A DNA stretch of 64,000 nucleotides, taken from Crenobacter luteus (GTDB lineage: Bacteria > Pseudomonadota > Gammaproteobacteria > Burkholderiales > Chromobacteriaceae). A program made the translations under genes and the position numbers. The notes below the pieces were generated by a model. It did no database searches and was not told the DNA's origin. It was given only the letters and a program-made list of their open reading frames with translations. How positions within the stretch are numbered: the first letter of the stretch is position 1; each line of letters opens with the position of its first letter. Positions 18,707 to 27,881 of this stretch are shown one piece after another. The stretch covers positions 1 through 64,000 of the forward strand of contig NZ_SLXG01000016.1 of NCBI RefSeq assembly GCF_004345725.1, read 5' to 3'.

Positions 18707-20989
18707 TCAGACGACGACGCTCTCGGCCAGCTTCTCGCGCAGGCGGCGGGTGACCGCCATCATGTTGGCGAGCGCGGCCTTCACCTCGGGCCAGCCGCGG
18801 GTCTTCAGGCCGCAGTCCGGGTTCACCCACAGGCGGCGCGCCGGGATCACCGCCAGCGCCTTGGAGAGCAGCCGCTCGATCTCTTCCTCGGCCGGGATGC
18901 GCGGGCTGTGGATGTCGTAGACACCCGGCCCGATCTCGTTCGGGTACTCGAAGTCGGCGAAGGCGGTCAAGAGCTCCATGTCCGAGCGCGAGGTCTCGAT
19001 GGTGATCACGTCGGCGTCGAGCGCGGCGATCGCCGGCAGGATGTCGTTGAACTCCGAGTAGCACATATGGGTGTGGATCTGCGTCGCGTCGTCGACGCCG
19101 GCCGACGACAGGCGGAAGGCCTCGCCGGCCCACGCGAGGTAGGCGTCCCAGTCGGCGCGCTTCAAGGGCAGGCCCTCGCGCAGCGCCGGCTCGTCGATCT
19201 GGATCACGCGGATGCCGGCGGCCTCCAGGTCGAGCACCTCGTCGTTCAGCGCCAGCGCCAGTTGCTTGCACACCAGGCTGCGCGGCGCGTCGTCGCGCAC
19301 GAAGCTCCACTGCAGCATGGTCACCGGGCCGGTCAGCATGCCCTTCATCGGCTTGTCGGTCAGGCTCTGCGCGTAGGCCGACCACGCGACCGTCATCGGG
19401 TGCGGACGCGCGACGTCGCCGAAGATCACCGGCGGCTTCACGCAGCGGCTGCCGTAGCTTTGCACCCAGCCGTGGCGGGTGAACAGGTAGCCGGTCAGCT
19501 GCTCGCCGAAATACTCGACCATGTCGTTGCGCTCGGCCTCGCCGTGTACCAGCACGTCGATGCCCAGCGCCTCCTGCTCGCGCACCGCCAGCGCGATCTC
19601 CTCGCGCATCGCCGCCTGGTAGTCGGCCTCGGCCAACTCGCCGCGACGGAAGGCGGCGCGCGCGGCGCGGATGGCGGCGGTCTGCGGGAAGGAGCCGATG
19701 GTGGTGGTCGGCAGCAGCGGCAGCTTCAGCCACGCGGCCTGCTTGGCGGCGCGCGCAGGGTAGGCGCTGTCGCGGCGGTCGGCGCCCGGCGCGAGGCTGG
19801 CGAGCCGCGCGGCGACCTCGGGACGGTGGACGCGCGGACTGTTGCGGCGCGACTGCTGCACGAAGTCGCTCGCCGACAGTTCGTTGGCGATGTCGCCGCG
19901 GCCGTGCACGACGCCGCGCTTCAACAGCTTCAGCTCGTTGAGCTTCTGCACCGCGAAGGCGAGCCAGCTCTTCAGTTCGACGTCGAGCTCGGTTTCCTGC
20001 GCGACGTCGAGCGGGCTGTGCAACAGCGAGCAGCTCGGCGCGATCCACAGCGCGTCGCCGAGCGTCGCGCGCGCAGCCTCGAGCTGGCCGAGCGCGGCGG
20101 ACAGGTCGGCGCGCCACACGTTGCGGCCGTCGATGACGCCGGCCGACAGCACGCGATTCGCCGGCCAGCCCGGCAGGAAGGCATCGAGCTGTTCCGGCGC
20201 GCGCACGAGGTCGAGGTGCACGCCGGCCACCGGCAGCGCGGCGATCAGCTCGCGCTTGTCGGCGACGCCGCCGAAATAGGTCGCCAGCAACAGCTTGACC
20301 TTCGCCTCGGCCAACGTTTGGTACACCGGCGCGAACGCGGCGAGCCACTCTGCCGGCAGGTCCAGAGCCAGAATCGGCTCGTCGATCTGCACCCAGTCGA
20401 CGCCCTCGGCGGCCAGCGCGTCGAGCACGCCGGCGTAGGCCTCGGCCAGGCGGGGCGCCAGTTCGAGCGGCGCGCTGCCGTCCTTGGCCTTGCCCAGCCA
20501 CAACAAGGTCAGCGGGCCGACCAGCACCGGCTTGGCGGCGACGCCGAGCGCGCGCGCCTCGCGCACCTCTGCGACCAGGCGCGCCGGGTTGGCGAAGAAG
20601 GCGGTGTCGGCGCGCCATTCGGGGACCAGGTAGTGGTAGTTGGTGTCGAACCACTTGGTCATTTCCATCGCGTGGTGCGTCGCGTCGCCGCGCGCCAGCG
20701 TGAAGTAGCCCTTGAGGTCGAGCGAGGCCGCGTCGAGGCCGAAACGTTTCGGCAGCGCGCCGACCAGCACCAGCGCGTCGAGCACGTGGTCGTACAGCGC
20801 CGCGTCGCCGACCGGCACGCGCTCGACGCCGGCGCCGCGCTGCAGCAGCCAGTGCTTCTCGCGCAGGATGCGCGCGTGGTTCAGCAGCTCGTCGGCCGCG
20901 ATCTCGCCCTTCCAGTAGCTCTCCAGCCAGAACTTCAGTTCGCGACGGGCGCCGACGCGGGGGAAGCCGAGGTTATGAACGGTACTCAT
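18707..20989 (-). CDS. metE: Cobalamin-independent methionine synthase MetE
   Basis: Transfers a methyl group from 5-methyltetrahydropteroyltri-glutamate to homocysteine. The 760-residue protein has the duplicated barrel of MetE. It begins [19 protein letters not shown]. The zinc ligands lie in [11 protein letters not shown] and NPDCGLKTR; the Glu ligand is in VHGEAERND. Two adjacent ATGs exist (20992 and 20989); AAAGGA lies upstream of both. It is divergent from metR, which normally activates metE with homocysteine. Two repeat copies (19628 and 20306) lie inside. Confidence 0.97.
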   Translation of the reverse strand: MSTVHNLGFPRVGARRELKFWLESYWKGEIAADELLNHARILREKHWLLQRGAGVERVPVGDAALYDHVLDALVLVGALPKRFGLDAASLDLKGYFTLARGDATHHAMEMTKWFDTNYHYLVPEWRADTAFFANPARLVAEVREARALGVAAKPVLVGPLTLLWLGKAKDGSAPLELAPRLAEAYAGVLDALAAEGVDWVQIDEPILALDLPAEWLAAFAPVYQTLAEAKVKLLLATYFGGVADKRELIAALPVAGVHLDLVRAPEQLDAFLPGWPANRVLSAGVIDGRNVWRADLSAALGQLEAARATLGDALWIAPSCSLLHSPLDVAQETELDVELKSWLAFAVQKLNELKLLKRGVVHGRGDIANELSASDFVQQSRRNSPRVHRPEVAARLASLAPGADRRDSAYPARAAKQAAWLKLPLLPTTTIGSFPQTAAIRAARAAFRRGELAEADYQAAMREEIALAVREQEALGIDVLVHGEAERNDMVEYFGEQLTGYLFTRHGWVQSYGSRCVKPPVIFGDVARPHPMTVAWSAYAQSLTDKPMKGMLTGPVTMLQWSFVRDDAPRSLVCKQLALALNDEVLDLEAAGIRVIQIDEPALREGLPLKRADWDAYLAWAGEAFRLSSAGVDDATQIHTHMCYSEFNDILPAIAALDADVITIETSRSDMELLTAFADFEYPNEIGPGVYDIHSPRIPAEEEIERLLSKALAVIPARRLWVNPDCGLKTRGWPEVKAALANMMAVTRRLREKLAESVVV

Positions 20990-20992
20990 CAT

Positions 20993-21083
20993 GCAATCCT
21001 TTCTTCAGTTAACGGATGCATGATGCTGGGCACTCGTTTATGATTCAAACGCATTATTTTTGCGTTCAACATGAGGATCGTTC
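20993..21083. promoter_or_regulatory. metE-metR divergent control region
   Basis: The 91-bp gap is the AT-richest spot of the area. It contains an inverted repeat AACGCA-N7-TGCGTT flanked by TTCAA and TTCAA-type half sites, compatible with MetR or other LysR-type operator DNA (TGAA-N5-TTCA family). No SAM or cobalamin riboswitch fold was seen. Confidence 0.5.
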
Positions 21084-22007
21084 ATGAATCAGTCGCCGCT
21101 CGAACTGCGCCACCTGAAGACCGTCGTCGCGCTGGCCGATACCGGCAGCGTGTCGCGCGCCGCCGAGCGGCTGTTCCTGACCCAGTCGGCGCTGTCGCAC
21201 CAGTTGAAGCAGCTCGAGGCCGCCTACGGGCTCGAACTGTTCGCGCGCAAGAGCCAGCCCTTGCGGCTGACGCCGGCCGGCGAGCGGCTGCTGACGCTGG
21301 CGCGCCAGCTGCTGCCGCAGGTCGCCGCCGCCGAGCGCGACCTCGCGCGGCTGCGCGAGGGCGAGGCCGGCGAATTGCGCATCGCGGTCGAGTGCCACAC
21401 CTGCTTCGACTGGCTGATGCCGGCGATGGACACCTTCCGCAGCCACTGGCCGGCGGTCGAACTCGACATCGTGTCGGGCTTCCACGCCGACCCGGTCGGG
21501 CTGTTGCTGTCCAACCGCGCCGACCTGGCGATCGTGTCCGATATGGAGCCCCAGCCCGGCGTCGTGCACCGGCCGCTGTTCGCCTACGAGATGGTCGCGG
21601 TGCTCGCGCGCGACCATCCGCTGGCGGCGAAGAAGTCGCTGGAGGCGGCCGACTTTGCCGGCGAGACGCTGATCACCTACCCGGTGCCGGACGACATGCT
21701 CGACCTGCTCAAAAAGGTGCTCAAGCCGGCCGGCGTGAACCCGAAGCGGCGCACCAGCGAATTGACGGTCGCCATCGTGCAACTGGTGGCGAGCCGGCGC
21801 GGCATCAGCGCGCTGCCGTTCTGGGCGGTGGTGCCGTATCTGGAGCGCGGCTACGTCGTCGCGCGGACTATCGCCGGCGGCTTGCAGAGCGAGCTGTACG
21901 CCGCGCTGCGCGAGGACGACGCGCGGCTGGCCTACCTGGACGACTTCCTCGCGACGGTGCGCGACACCAGCTTCGCCAGCCTGCCGGGGCTATCGGCGCT
22001 GGGCTGA
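21084..22007 (+). CDS. metR: LysR-type regulator MetR
   Basis: A LysR-family transcription factor, 307 aa. The N-terminal winged helix-turn-helix (LRHLKTVVALADTGSVSRAAERLFLTQSALSHQLKQLE, about 8-46) has the MetR-type ALSHQLK recognition helix. The C-terminal co-inducer domain (about 92-300) begins LRIAVECHTCFDWLMP, characteristic of MetR. Its divergent position beside metE supports control of methionine synthesis with homocysteine as co-inducer. GAGGAT lies upstream of the ATG. Confidence 0.92.
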   Translation: MNQSPLELRHLKTVVALADTGSVSRAAERLFLTQSALSHQLKQLEAAYGLELFARKSQPLRLTPAGERLLTLARQLLPQVAAAERDLARLREGEAGELRIAVECHTCFDWLMPAMDTFRSHWPAVELDIVSGFHADPVGLLLSNRADLAIVSDMEPQPGVVHRPLFAYEMVAVLARDHPLAAKKSLEAADFAGETLITYPVPDDMLDLLKKVLKPAGVNPKRRTSELTVAIVQLVASRRGISALPFWAVVPYLERGYVVARTIAGGLQSELYAALREDDARLAYLDDFLATVRDTSFASLPGLSALG

Positions 22008-22073
22008 GGCGCGCGATTGCAACGGTCATAGCAAGGGATGCAGAATGCAACTTTCCCGTCCGGCGACAATGCC

Positions 22074-24197
22074 ATGCTCCTTTCCCCGGCCCGCTTCGCC
22101 GCCCTGCTCGCGCTGTTCGCCACGCTGCTTCCGCTCGCCGCCGTCGCGACGACGCCGCCGCAGCGGCCGGCGCGCGTGCTCTTGGTCAACTCCTACCACC
22201 CCGGCTACAAGTGGAGCGACGACATCGGCCAGGGGCTGTGGGACGGCCTGAGCCGCTCGGGGCGCAAGGTCGAGCTGTCGATGGAGTTCCTCGACAGCCG
22301 GCGCTTCCCGACCGGGCCGCACCGCCGCTCGCTGCTGACGGTGATGCAGACCAAGTACCAAAACTACCGGCCCGACCTGATCGTCGCCGCCGACAACGCC
22401 GCCTTCGACTTCATCACCCAACACCGCGCGGAGCTGTTCCCCGGCGTGCCGGTGGTGTTCTGCGGCTACAACAATCTGCGCCCGGAGGCGCTCGAGGGGC
22501 TGGAGCGCATCACCGGCGTCAACGAGGAGGTGAACATCGCGGCGACGGTCGACGCGGCGCTGGCGCTCCACCCGGCGACGCGGACGCTGGTCTTCGTGCT
22601 CTCGACCGGCGAGCTCAGCAGCGCGCGCCACGTGCCGCTGGTCGAGAAGGACGTCGCGCCGCGCTACCGGTCGCGCTACCGGATCGAGACGATCAAGGAC
22701 GCGTCGATGGCCGAGATCCGGCGCCGGCTCGCCTCCGTCGGTCGCGACGCGCTCGTCTTCATCGCCGGCCAGACGCGCGACGCCGGGCTGGGCCGCGCGC
22801 TGACGCCCGAGGAAAACGGCCGGCTGATCGCCTCGGCCAGCCCGGCGCCGGTCTATTCCTTCTGGGACTTCTACCTCGGCACCGGCGTCGTCGGCGGGCT
22901 GGTGCTCAACGGGCGCGACCAGGGGCTGGCCGCCGCCGAGATGGGCGCGCGCATCCTCGAGGGCACGCCGCCGGAGGCGATCCCGCCGCTGATGAGCTCG
23001 CCGACCACCGCCCAGTTCGACTACCGCGCGATGCGGCGCCACGGCATCGCCGAGTCGGCGCTGCCGGCCGGCGCCGTCGTGCTGAACCGCCCCGCCTCGC
23101 TGTGGGAGCTGTACAAGTGGCAGATCGTCGCGTCGCTCTGCGCGCTGCTCACGCAGACGGCGTTGATCGTCGTGCTGCTGCGCCTGATGCGGCAGCGCCG
23201 CCAGGCGCTGGTCGAGCTGGAGCGCGAACGCGGTCGGCTCGAGGAGCGGGTCGTCGAGCGCACCGGCGAACTGGCGGCGCGCGGCGAGCAGTTGGCCGAG
23301 GCGGTCGCGGTACGCGACGCCATCCTCGACAACGCGGTGGTGTCGATCGCGCTCTTGAAGGGATGGCGCTTCGTCTGGCTCAACCCGCACATGGTCGACA
23401 CCTTCGGCTACGCCGCCGGCGAGCTGATCGGCCAGACGCCCGAACGGCTGTGCGCCGCCCCCGGGGACTGGCGGCGCGCCGCCGACGACGCGCCGGCTGC
23501 GCTGCGCGGCGGCGGCCAGCAGGGCGAGTTCCTGCTGCGGCGCAAGGACGGCTCGACGCTGTGGTGCCTGATCAGCGGCCGTGCGCTGGACCCGGCCCAC
23601 CCCGCGCGCGGGACGATCTACATCGCCGTCGACATCGACGCGCGCCACCACGCCGAGCACGCGCTGCAGGCGCTGAACGCGGAGCTCGAGCGGCTCGCCA
23701 CCGTCGACCCGCTGACCGACCTGGCGAACCGGCGCAGCCTGCTGACGGCGCTGCAGCGCGAGGGCGAACGCGCGGCGCGCTACGGCACGCGCTTCTCGGT
23801 GCTGATGATCGACGTCGACCATTTCAAGACCATCAACGACGAGGACGGCCACGAGGCGGGCGACCGCGCGCTGCGCGGCCTCGCGCAGACGCTGGGCCAG
23901 ACGGTGCGCGCGACCGACCTGGCCGGGCGCTGGGGCGGCGAGGAATTCCTGGTGATCTGCCCGGAAACCGGCCCCGGCGGCGCGCTGACGCTGGCCGAGA
24001 CGCTGCGCGGCCGCGTCGAGGGCGCCGACTTCGGCCTGCCGCGCCGCGTAACGGTATCGATCGGCGTCGCCAGCAGCCACGCCGGCATCGCGCTGGACGC
24101 GCTGCTCAGGGACGCCGACGCGGCGCTCTACCGCGCCAAGGCCGCCGGGCGCAACCGCGTCGCGACGACGCGCCCGAGCGCCGAGCCCGCCGGCTGA
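22074..24197 (+). CDS. Membrane diguanylate cyclase with periplasmic ABC-substrate-binding-like sensor and PAS domain
   Basis: A c-di-GMP synthase with an unusual sensor. From the ATG at 22074 the order is: signal sequence (1-26), a periplasmic domain of about 310 residues resembling ABC-transporter substrate-binding proteins (VLLVNSYHPGYKWSDDI at its start), one membrane helix (about 348-372), a short coiled coil, a PAS domain (about 405-525) and a GGDEF domain with intact GGEEF at 621-625. No inhibitory RxxD is obvious just upstream. There is no EAL domain. An ATG at 22038 would add 12 non-signal-like residues; neither start has a strong Shine-Dalgarno. The ligand is unknown. Confidence 0.85.
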   Translation: MLLSPARFAALLALFATLLPLAAVATTPPQRPARVLLVNSYHPGYKWSDDIGQGLWDGLSRSGRKVELSMEFLDSRRFPTGPHRRSLLTVMQTKYQNYRPDLIVAADNAAFDFITQHRAELFPGVPVVFCGYNNLRPEALEGLERITGVNEEVNIAATVDAALALHPATRTLVFVLSTGELSSARHVPLVEKDVAPRYRSRYRIETIKDASMAEIRRRLASVGRDALVFIAGQTRDAGLGRALTPEENGRLIASASPAPVYSFWDFYLGTGVVGGLVLNGRDQGLAAAEMGARILEGTPPEAIPPLMSSPTTAQFDYRAMRRHGIAESALPAGAVVLNRPASLWELYKWQIVASLCALLTQTALIVVLLRLMRQRRQALVELERERGRLEERVVERTGELAARGEQLAEAVAVRDAILDNAVVSIALLKGWRFVWLNPHMVDTFGYAAGELIGQTPERLCAAPGDWRRAADDAPAALRGGGQQGEFLLRRKDGSTLWCLISGRALDPAHPARGTIYIAVDIDARHHAEHALQALNAELERLATVDPLTDLANRRSLLTALQREGERAARYGTRFSVLMIDVDHFKTINDEDGHEAGDRALRGLAQTLGQTVRATDLAGRWGGEEFLVICPETGPGGALTLAETLRGRVEGADFGLPRRVTVSIGVASSHAGIALDALLRDADAALYRAKAAGRNRVATTRPSAEPAG

Positions 24198-24216
24198 GGC
24201 GGCGCCGGCACGCGAA

Positions 24217-24238
24217 ACGCCCGGCCGAAGCCGGGCGT
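24217..24238. terminator. Hairpin between the diguanylate cyclase and sixA
   Basis: A 9-bp perfect stem (24217-24225 with 24230-24238) with CGAA loop in the gap between convergent genes. The T-tract is poor, so terminator function is moderate confidence. Confidence 0.55.
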
Positions 24239-24262
24239 CCTTGGTCGTTCGCCTGCGCGCGG

Positions 24263-24727
24263 CTAGTCGCCGGCGCCGACCATGCCCGGCGTCATCATCA
24301 CCCTGAGCACGCACTGCGCATCGCCGTTGCGCTCGCGCCGCTGTATCCACCACACCGCGCCCTTCTTGACGCTCCAGTCCTGCTCGGCGTCGGCCAACAA
24401 CAGCGACGCGACGCGGCCCAGATAGGGCTGGTGACCGACCAGCACCACCGTGCCCTCAACCCGGGGCCAGCCGAGCGCGGCGAGCACGTCGGCGGCGCTC
24501 GCGCCGGGGTTGATCGCCGGCAGCACCTCGGCGTGCTTGCCCAGCGCGGCGCCGGTCTGCCGCGCGCGGCGCGCCTCGGACACCAGCAACCGGTAGTCCT
24601 CCGGCAGGCGCGGACGCAGCCAGGCTGCCATCGCGCCAGCCTGCTGCTGGCCCTTGCGGGTGAGCACGCGCGCCAGATCGTCGCGCCCTTCCTCGGCCTC
24701 GGCGTGACGCCACAGGATCAGTTCCAT
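24263..24727 (-). CDS. sixA: Phosphohistidine phosphatase SixA-like
   Basis: A histidine-phosphatase-superfamily enzyme (154 aa). The catalytic LWRHAEAE places the nucleophile His at 8. The second catalytic His is in VLVGHQPYLG. SixA removes phosphate from phosphohistidine (PTS NPr/HPt proteins) in E. coli. The ATG at 24727 has AGGGGGA upstream. It is convergent with the diguanylate cyclase gene. The substrate in this organism is inferred. Confidence 0.85.
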   Translation of the reverse strand: MELILWRHAEAEEGRDDLARVLTRKGQQQAGAMAAWLRPRLPEDYRLLVSEARRARQTGAALGKHAEVLPAINPGASAADVLAALGWPRVEGTVVLVGHQPYLGRVASLLLADAEQDWSVKKGAVWWIQRRERNGDAQCVLRVMMTPGMVGAGD

Positions 24728-24796
24728 CTCGCTTCCCCCTCGTTTCCGGTCTGCCGCCACTGTAGCGCGGCGGCGTGTCTTTAGCATGTCAGAGCG

Positions 24797-25513
24797 TCAC
24801 ACGCCCATCCAGTGCAGCAGCACCGGCAGCAGGGCCGCCGTCGCGACGCCGTTCAGCCCCATCGCCAGCCCGGCGATCGCGCCGGCGCGCTCGGAGAGCT
24901 GGAAGGCGCGCGCAGTGCCGACGCCGTGCGCCGCCAACCCGGTCGAGAAGCCCAGCAGCCAGTCGTGCGCGAGGCCGAGCCGGTCGAACAGCGGCTTGAC
25001 GACGATGGCACCGAACACGCCCGAGATCAGCACGAAGGCGGTGGCGAACTCGGGCACGCCACCGCTCTGCTCGGCCAGGCCGATCGCGAACGGCGTCGTC
25101 ACCGAGCGCGGCGCCAGCGACAGCACCAGCTCGCGCGGCAGGCCGAACAGTTGGCCGAGCCCCGCCGCGCTGACGACGCCGACCACCGCGCCGACCAGCA
25201 GCGTCGCCGTCAGCGGCGCGAACGCGCGCTTGAGCCGCGCGAGGTTCAGGTAGAGCGGCACCGCCATCGCCACCGTCGCCGGGCTGAGCAGCCAGTAGAC
25301 GACGCTCGCGCCCTGCATATAGGTCCGGTAATCGACGCCGGCCGCCAGCAGAAAGACGACCACCAGCAGCACGCCGACGAACACGCTGTGCAGCAGCGGC
25401 TTGCCGCCGGCGCGACGGTTGACCGCGAGCGCGATCCGGTAGGCGAGCAGCGTCAGCAGCAGGCCGAACAGCGGCGCGCTCTTCAGGTATTGCCAGCCCT
25501 CGTAAAGGTTCAT
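24797..25513 (-). CDS. lrgB: LrgB/CidB family membrane protein
   Basis: A 238-residue inner-membrane protein of the LrgB (YohK) family, seven to eight hydrophobic segments. Conserved family stretches include SLAPRSVTTPFAIGLAE and AAHGVGTARAF. LrgB partners with LrgA; the pair has been linked to murein hydrolase export, autolysis control and, in some bacteria, pyruvate uptake. It overlaps lrgA by 4 nt (ATGA). One repeat copy lies at 25150-25159. Confidence 0.85.
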   Translation of the reverse strand: MNLYEGWQYLKSAPLFGLLLTLLAYRIALAVNRRAGGKPLLHSVFVGVLLVVVFLLAAGVDYRTYMQGASVVYWLLSPATVAMAVPLYLNLARLKRAFAPLTATLLVGAVVGVVSAAGLGQLFGLPRELVLSLAPRSVTTPFAIGLAEQSGGVPEFATAFVLISGVFGAIVVKPLFDRLGLAHDWLLGFSTGLAAHGVGTARAFQLSERAGAIAGLAMGLNGVATAALLPVLLHWMGV

Positions 25514-25887
25514 GCGCCCTCCTCGTCGGCGGGCGCGTCCGCCAGCAGCGGATGGCCGGCGAGCAGCCGCCGCAGCAGCCAGGCGGACGCGAGCAGCGTC
25601 GCCAGCGTCGAGACCGTCAGCACCACGGCGAGCGCCGCCGCGTGCTCGGCCAACCGCGCCGACAGCAGCACCGCGCCGACGCCGGACGGGATGAACAGCA
25701 GCGACAGGTGCTGCATCAAGGGCGGCACATGCTCACGCAGGGTGAGCGGCACGCCGCGCCGCACGCACAGCGTGAGGAACAAGAGCAGCATGCCGAGCAC
25801 CGAGCCCGGCAGCGGCAGCGCGAGGCTGCGCGCCAGGAATTCGCCGGCCAGGTAATAGCCGATCAGCCAGATGAGCGTTTCCAACAT
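25510..25887 (-). CDS. lrgA: LrgA/CidA family holin-like protein
   Basis: A 125-residue protein with four hydrophobic segments, of the LrgA/CidA (YohJ) family (LPLPGSVLGMLLLFLTL, LLFIPSGVGAVLL). It is the first gene of the lrgAB pair, divergent from ubiC across 74 bp. No strong Shine-Dalgarno is visible upstream of the ATG. The molecular role (holin-like or transporter subunit) is not settled for the family. Confidence 0.85.
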   Translation of the reverse strand: MLETLIWLIGYYLAGEFLARSLALPLPGSVLGMLLLFLTLCVRRGVPLTLREHVPPLMQHLSLLFIPSGVGAVLLSARLAEHAAALAVVLTVSTLATLLASAWLLRRLLAGHPLLADAPADEEGA

Positions 25888-25948
25888 GATGTTTTTCTAA
25901 TTGATAACCTTAGGGCAAAGCCGTGGGACAGCGCCCCGGCGGCTTTGG

Positions 25949-25954
25949 CATAAT
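25949..25954 (+). promoter_or_regulatory. Putative -10 element of ubiC-ubiA
   Basis: CATAAT lies only 7 nt before the chosen ubiC ATG, and no Shine-Dalgarno intervenes. If used, the transcript would begin at or next to the start codon (leaderless). Confidence 0.35.
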
Positions 25955-25961
25955 GCGCGCC

Positions 25962-26495
25962 ATGAATCCGTCCACCTTTTGGGGCGATGCGCCCCCGGCC
26001 GTCCCGGCGGCCGTGTTGCCGTACCTGACCGAGGCCGGCTCGCTGACCGAGCGGCTGCTCGCCACCGGCCACCGCTTCGACGTCGTCGTGCGCTTCCAGG
26101 GCAGCGCGCCGCTGTTCGACGAGGAGAGCGCCGCGTTCGCGCTGCCCCGGGGCAGCATCGGCACCGTGCGCGAAGTCGTGCTGACGCTCGACGACACGCC
26201 GGTGGTGGTCGCGCGCAGCGCCGCCCGCCTCGGCTGCCCGGTGTGGAAGAGCGTGCTGACGCGCGGCACGCGCTCGCTCGGCCTCACGCTGTTCGGCGAG
26301 CTGCCGGCGCTCGCGCGCGCGCCGCTGCGCTACGCCGAGCTCGACGCGCGCCACCCGTTCTACCCGGCCGTCGTGCGCCAGGCGCGCCACGCCGCGCCGC
26401 GCTACCCGGCACGCCGCTCGCGCTTCACGATGCAAGGCGAATCGCTGCTCCTGTGCGAAGCCTTCCTGCCCGCCCTCGCCGACTTCCTGCCATGA
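25962..26495 (+). CDS. ubiC: Chorismate--pyruvate lyase UbiC
   Basis: Converts chorismate to 4-hydroxybenzoate and pyruvate, the entry step of ubiquinone synthesis. The 177-residue product fits the small UbiC family: LTERL near the start, [28 protein letters not shown] and a closing LLLCEAFLP. It overlaps ubiA by 4 nt, and UbiA uses its product. I chose the ATG at 25962; ATG 25953 is possible. Confidence 0.88.
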   Translation: MNPSTFWGDAPPAVPAAVLPYLTEAGSLTERLLATGHRFDVVVRFQGSAPLFDEESAAFALPRGSIGTVREVVLTLDDTPVVVARSAARLGCPVWKSVLTRGTRSLGLTLFGELPALARAPLRYAELDARHPFYPAVVRQARHAAPRYPARRSRFTMQGESLLLCEAFLPALADFLP

Positions 26496-27376
26496 CTCCG
26501 ACCGCCACCTTCGACCTTCGCGAACGCCTCGCCGTCTACGCGCAGCTGATGCGCATCGACAAGCCGATCGGCACGCTGCTGCTCTTGTGGCCGACCTGGT
26601 GGGGGCTGTGGCTGGCCGCCGGCGGCTGGCCGGGCTGGACGCTGTTCCTGATCTTCACCGCCGGCACCTTCCTGATGCGCTCGGCCGGCTGCGTGGTCAA
26701 CGACTACGCCGACCGCGACTTCGACGGCGCGGTCGAACGCACCAAGAACCGTCCGTTCGCGCGCGGCGCGGTGACGAAGAAGGAGGCGCTGCTGCTGGCC
26801 GCCGGCCTGACGCTCGCCGCGCTGCTACTGATCCTGCCGCTCAACGCGCTGACGCTGCTGTTGAGCCTGCCGGCGGCCTTCCTCGCCGCCAGCTACCCGT
26901 TCACCAAGCGCTTCTTCCCGATCCCGCAGGCCTACCTCGGCATCGCGTTCGCCTTCGGCATCCCGATGGCCTTCGCCGCGATCCAGAACCACGTGCCCTT
27001 CGTCGCCTGGCTGACGCTCGTCGCCAGCGCGTTCTGGACCGTCGCCTACGATACCGCCTACGCGATGGTCGACAAGCCGGACGACCTCAAGCTCGGCACG
27101 ATCAAGACCTCGGCGATCACCTTCGGCGACTACGACGTCGCCGCGGTGATGGCCTGCCAGGCGGTCTTCCTCGCGCTGATGGGCGTGGTCGGCCACGTCG
27201 CCGGTCTCGCCTGGCCCTACTACGCCGGCCTCGCCGCCGCCGCCGCCCTGGCGCTGTCGCAGTACCCGGCCGTCGCCAGCCGCGACCGCGCGCGCTGCTT
27301 CAAGGCCTTCCTCGACAACAACCGCGTAGGCGCCGCGATCTTCGCCGGCATCGCGCTGTCCAGCCTGGTCGGCTGA
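26492..27376 (+). CDS. ubiA: 4-hydroxybenzoate octaprenyltransferase UbiA
   Basis: A membrane prenyltransferase that attaches the polyprenyl tail to 4-hydroxybenzoate. The two Asp-rich motifs are present: NDYADRDFD at 70-78 and [13 protein letters not shown] near 185-197. About eight hydrophobic segments are visible; 294 aa. It is coupled to ubiC (ATGA overlap). The transcript ends at a strong hairpin made from two repeat copies. Confidence 0.95.
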   Translation: MTPTATFDLRERLAVYAQLMRIDKPIGTLLLLWPTWWGLWLAAGGWPGWTLFLIFTAGTFLMRSAGCVVNDYADRDFDGAVERTKNRPFARGAVTKKEALLLAAGLTLAALLLILPLNALTLLLSLPAAFLAASYPFTKRFFPIPQAYLGIAFAFGIPMAFAAIQNHVPFVAWLTLVASAFWTVAYDTAYAMVDKPDDLKLGTIKTSAITFGDYDVAAVMACQAVFLALMGVVGHVAGLAWPYYAGLAAAAALALSQYPAVASRDRARCFKAFLDNNRVGAAIFAGIALSSLVG

Positions 27377-27394
27377 GCCGCCGCCCCCACCGTC

Positions 27395-27435
27395 AACAGG
27401 CTCGGCCAACCTTATCGAGGTTGGCCGAGCCTGTT
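27395..27435. terminator. Bidirectional terminator of an inverted repeat pair, after ubiA
   Basis: An 18-bp perfect stem (27395-27412 with 27418-27435) with loop TATCG. Its core is CTCGGCCAAC at 27401-27410 facing GTTGGCCGAG at 27420-27429. It lies between convergent ubiA and the FixH-like gene. Confidence 0.8.
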
Positions 27436-27455
27436 CGCATCGCGCCCCTTCCTCC

Positions 27456-27881
27456 CTACTGCGTCCTAAACGGCACCGTGTAGCGCCGTCCTCCGGCCTC
27501 GAGCGTCATCAGCCAGTCGCGCGCGCCGGTCGCGCACACCGGCAGCGTCACCGTCGCGCGCCAGCCGCCGCCGTCGGCGACGAAGCGGTAGCGGTTGAAG
27601 CCCATGTCCATCGCCGGCATCGCGAACTCGGCGCTCGGCGGCTCGCCCGGCACGCCGTCGACGCGGATCTCGAACGGCGCCTCCTGGCGCGGCGGACGCG
27701 TGAACAGCAGCCGGCCGCCGCCGGGCAGCTCGCAGCCCTGCTGCGGCACGCAGTTGAGCGGCTCGGCCGCGACCGCGTCGCCGTCCTTCTGCCAGTACCA
27801 GCTGATCAGCAGGAACTTGAGCGCCGCGACGACGAGCAGCCCGACGCCGATCGCGCCCCATTTCAGTTGCGTGCGCGTCAT
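27456..27881 (-). CDS. Small membrane-anchored protein, FixH/YtkA-like
   Basis: A 141-residue protein with one N-terminal membrane helix (about 7-29) and a periplasmic beta-rich domain. The stretch FAMPAMDMGFNRYRF resembles the methionine-rich PxMxMG region of FixH/YtkA-like proteins, some of which are tied to copper handling. Two Cys (near 43 and 49) and one Cys near 117 lie in the outer domain. The match is to a broad family, so function is open. It overlaps the Nudix/TPS gene by 4 nt at the end of a minus-strand operon. Confidence 0.65.
   Translation of the reverse strand: MTRTQLKWGAIGVGLLVVAALKFLLISWYWQKDGDAVAAEPLNCVPQQGCELPGGGRLLFTRPPRQEAPFEIRVDGVPGEPPSAEFAMPAMDMGFNRYRFVADGGGWRATVTLPVCATGARDWLMTLEAGGRRYTVPFRTQ

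Noticed and set aside
20993-21083. SAM or cobalamin riboswitch upstream of metE
   Set aside because: The divergent gap is only 91 bp, shows operator-like symmetry for MetR, and has no B12-box or SAM core.
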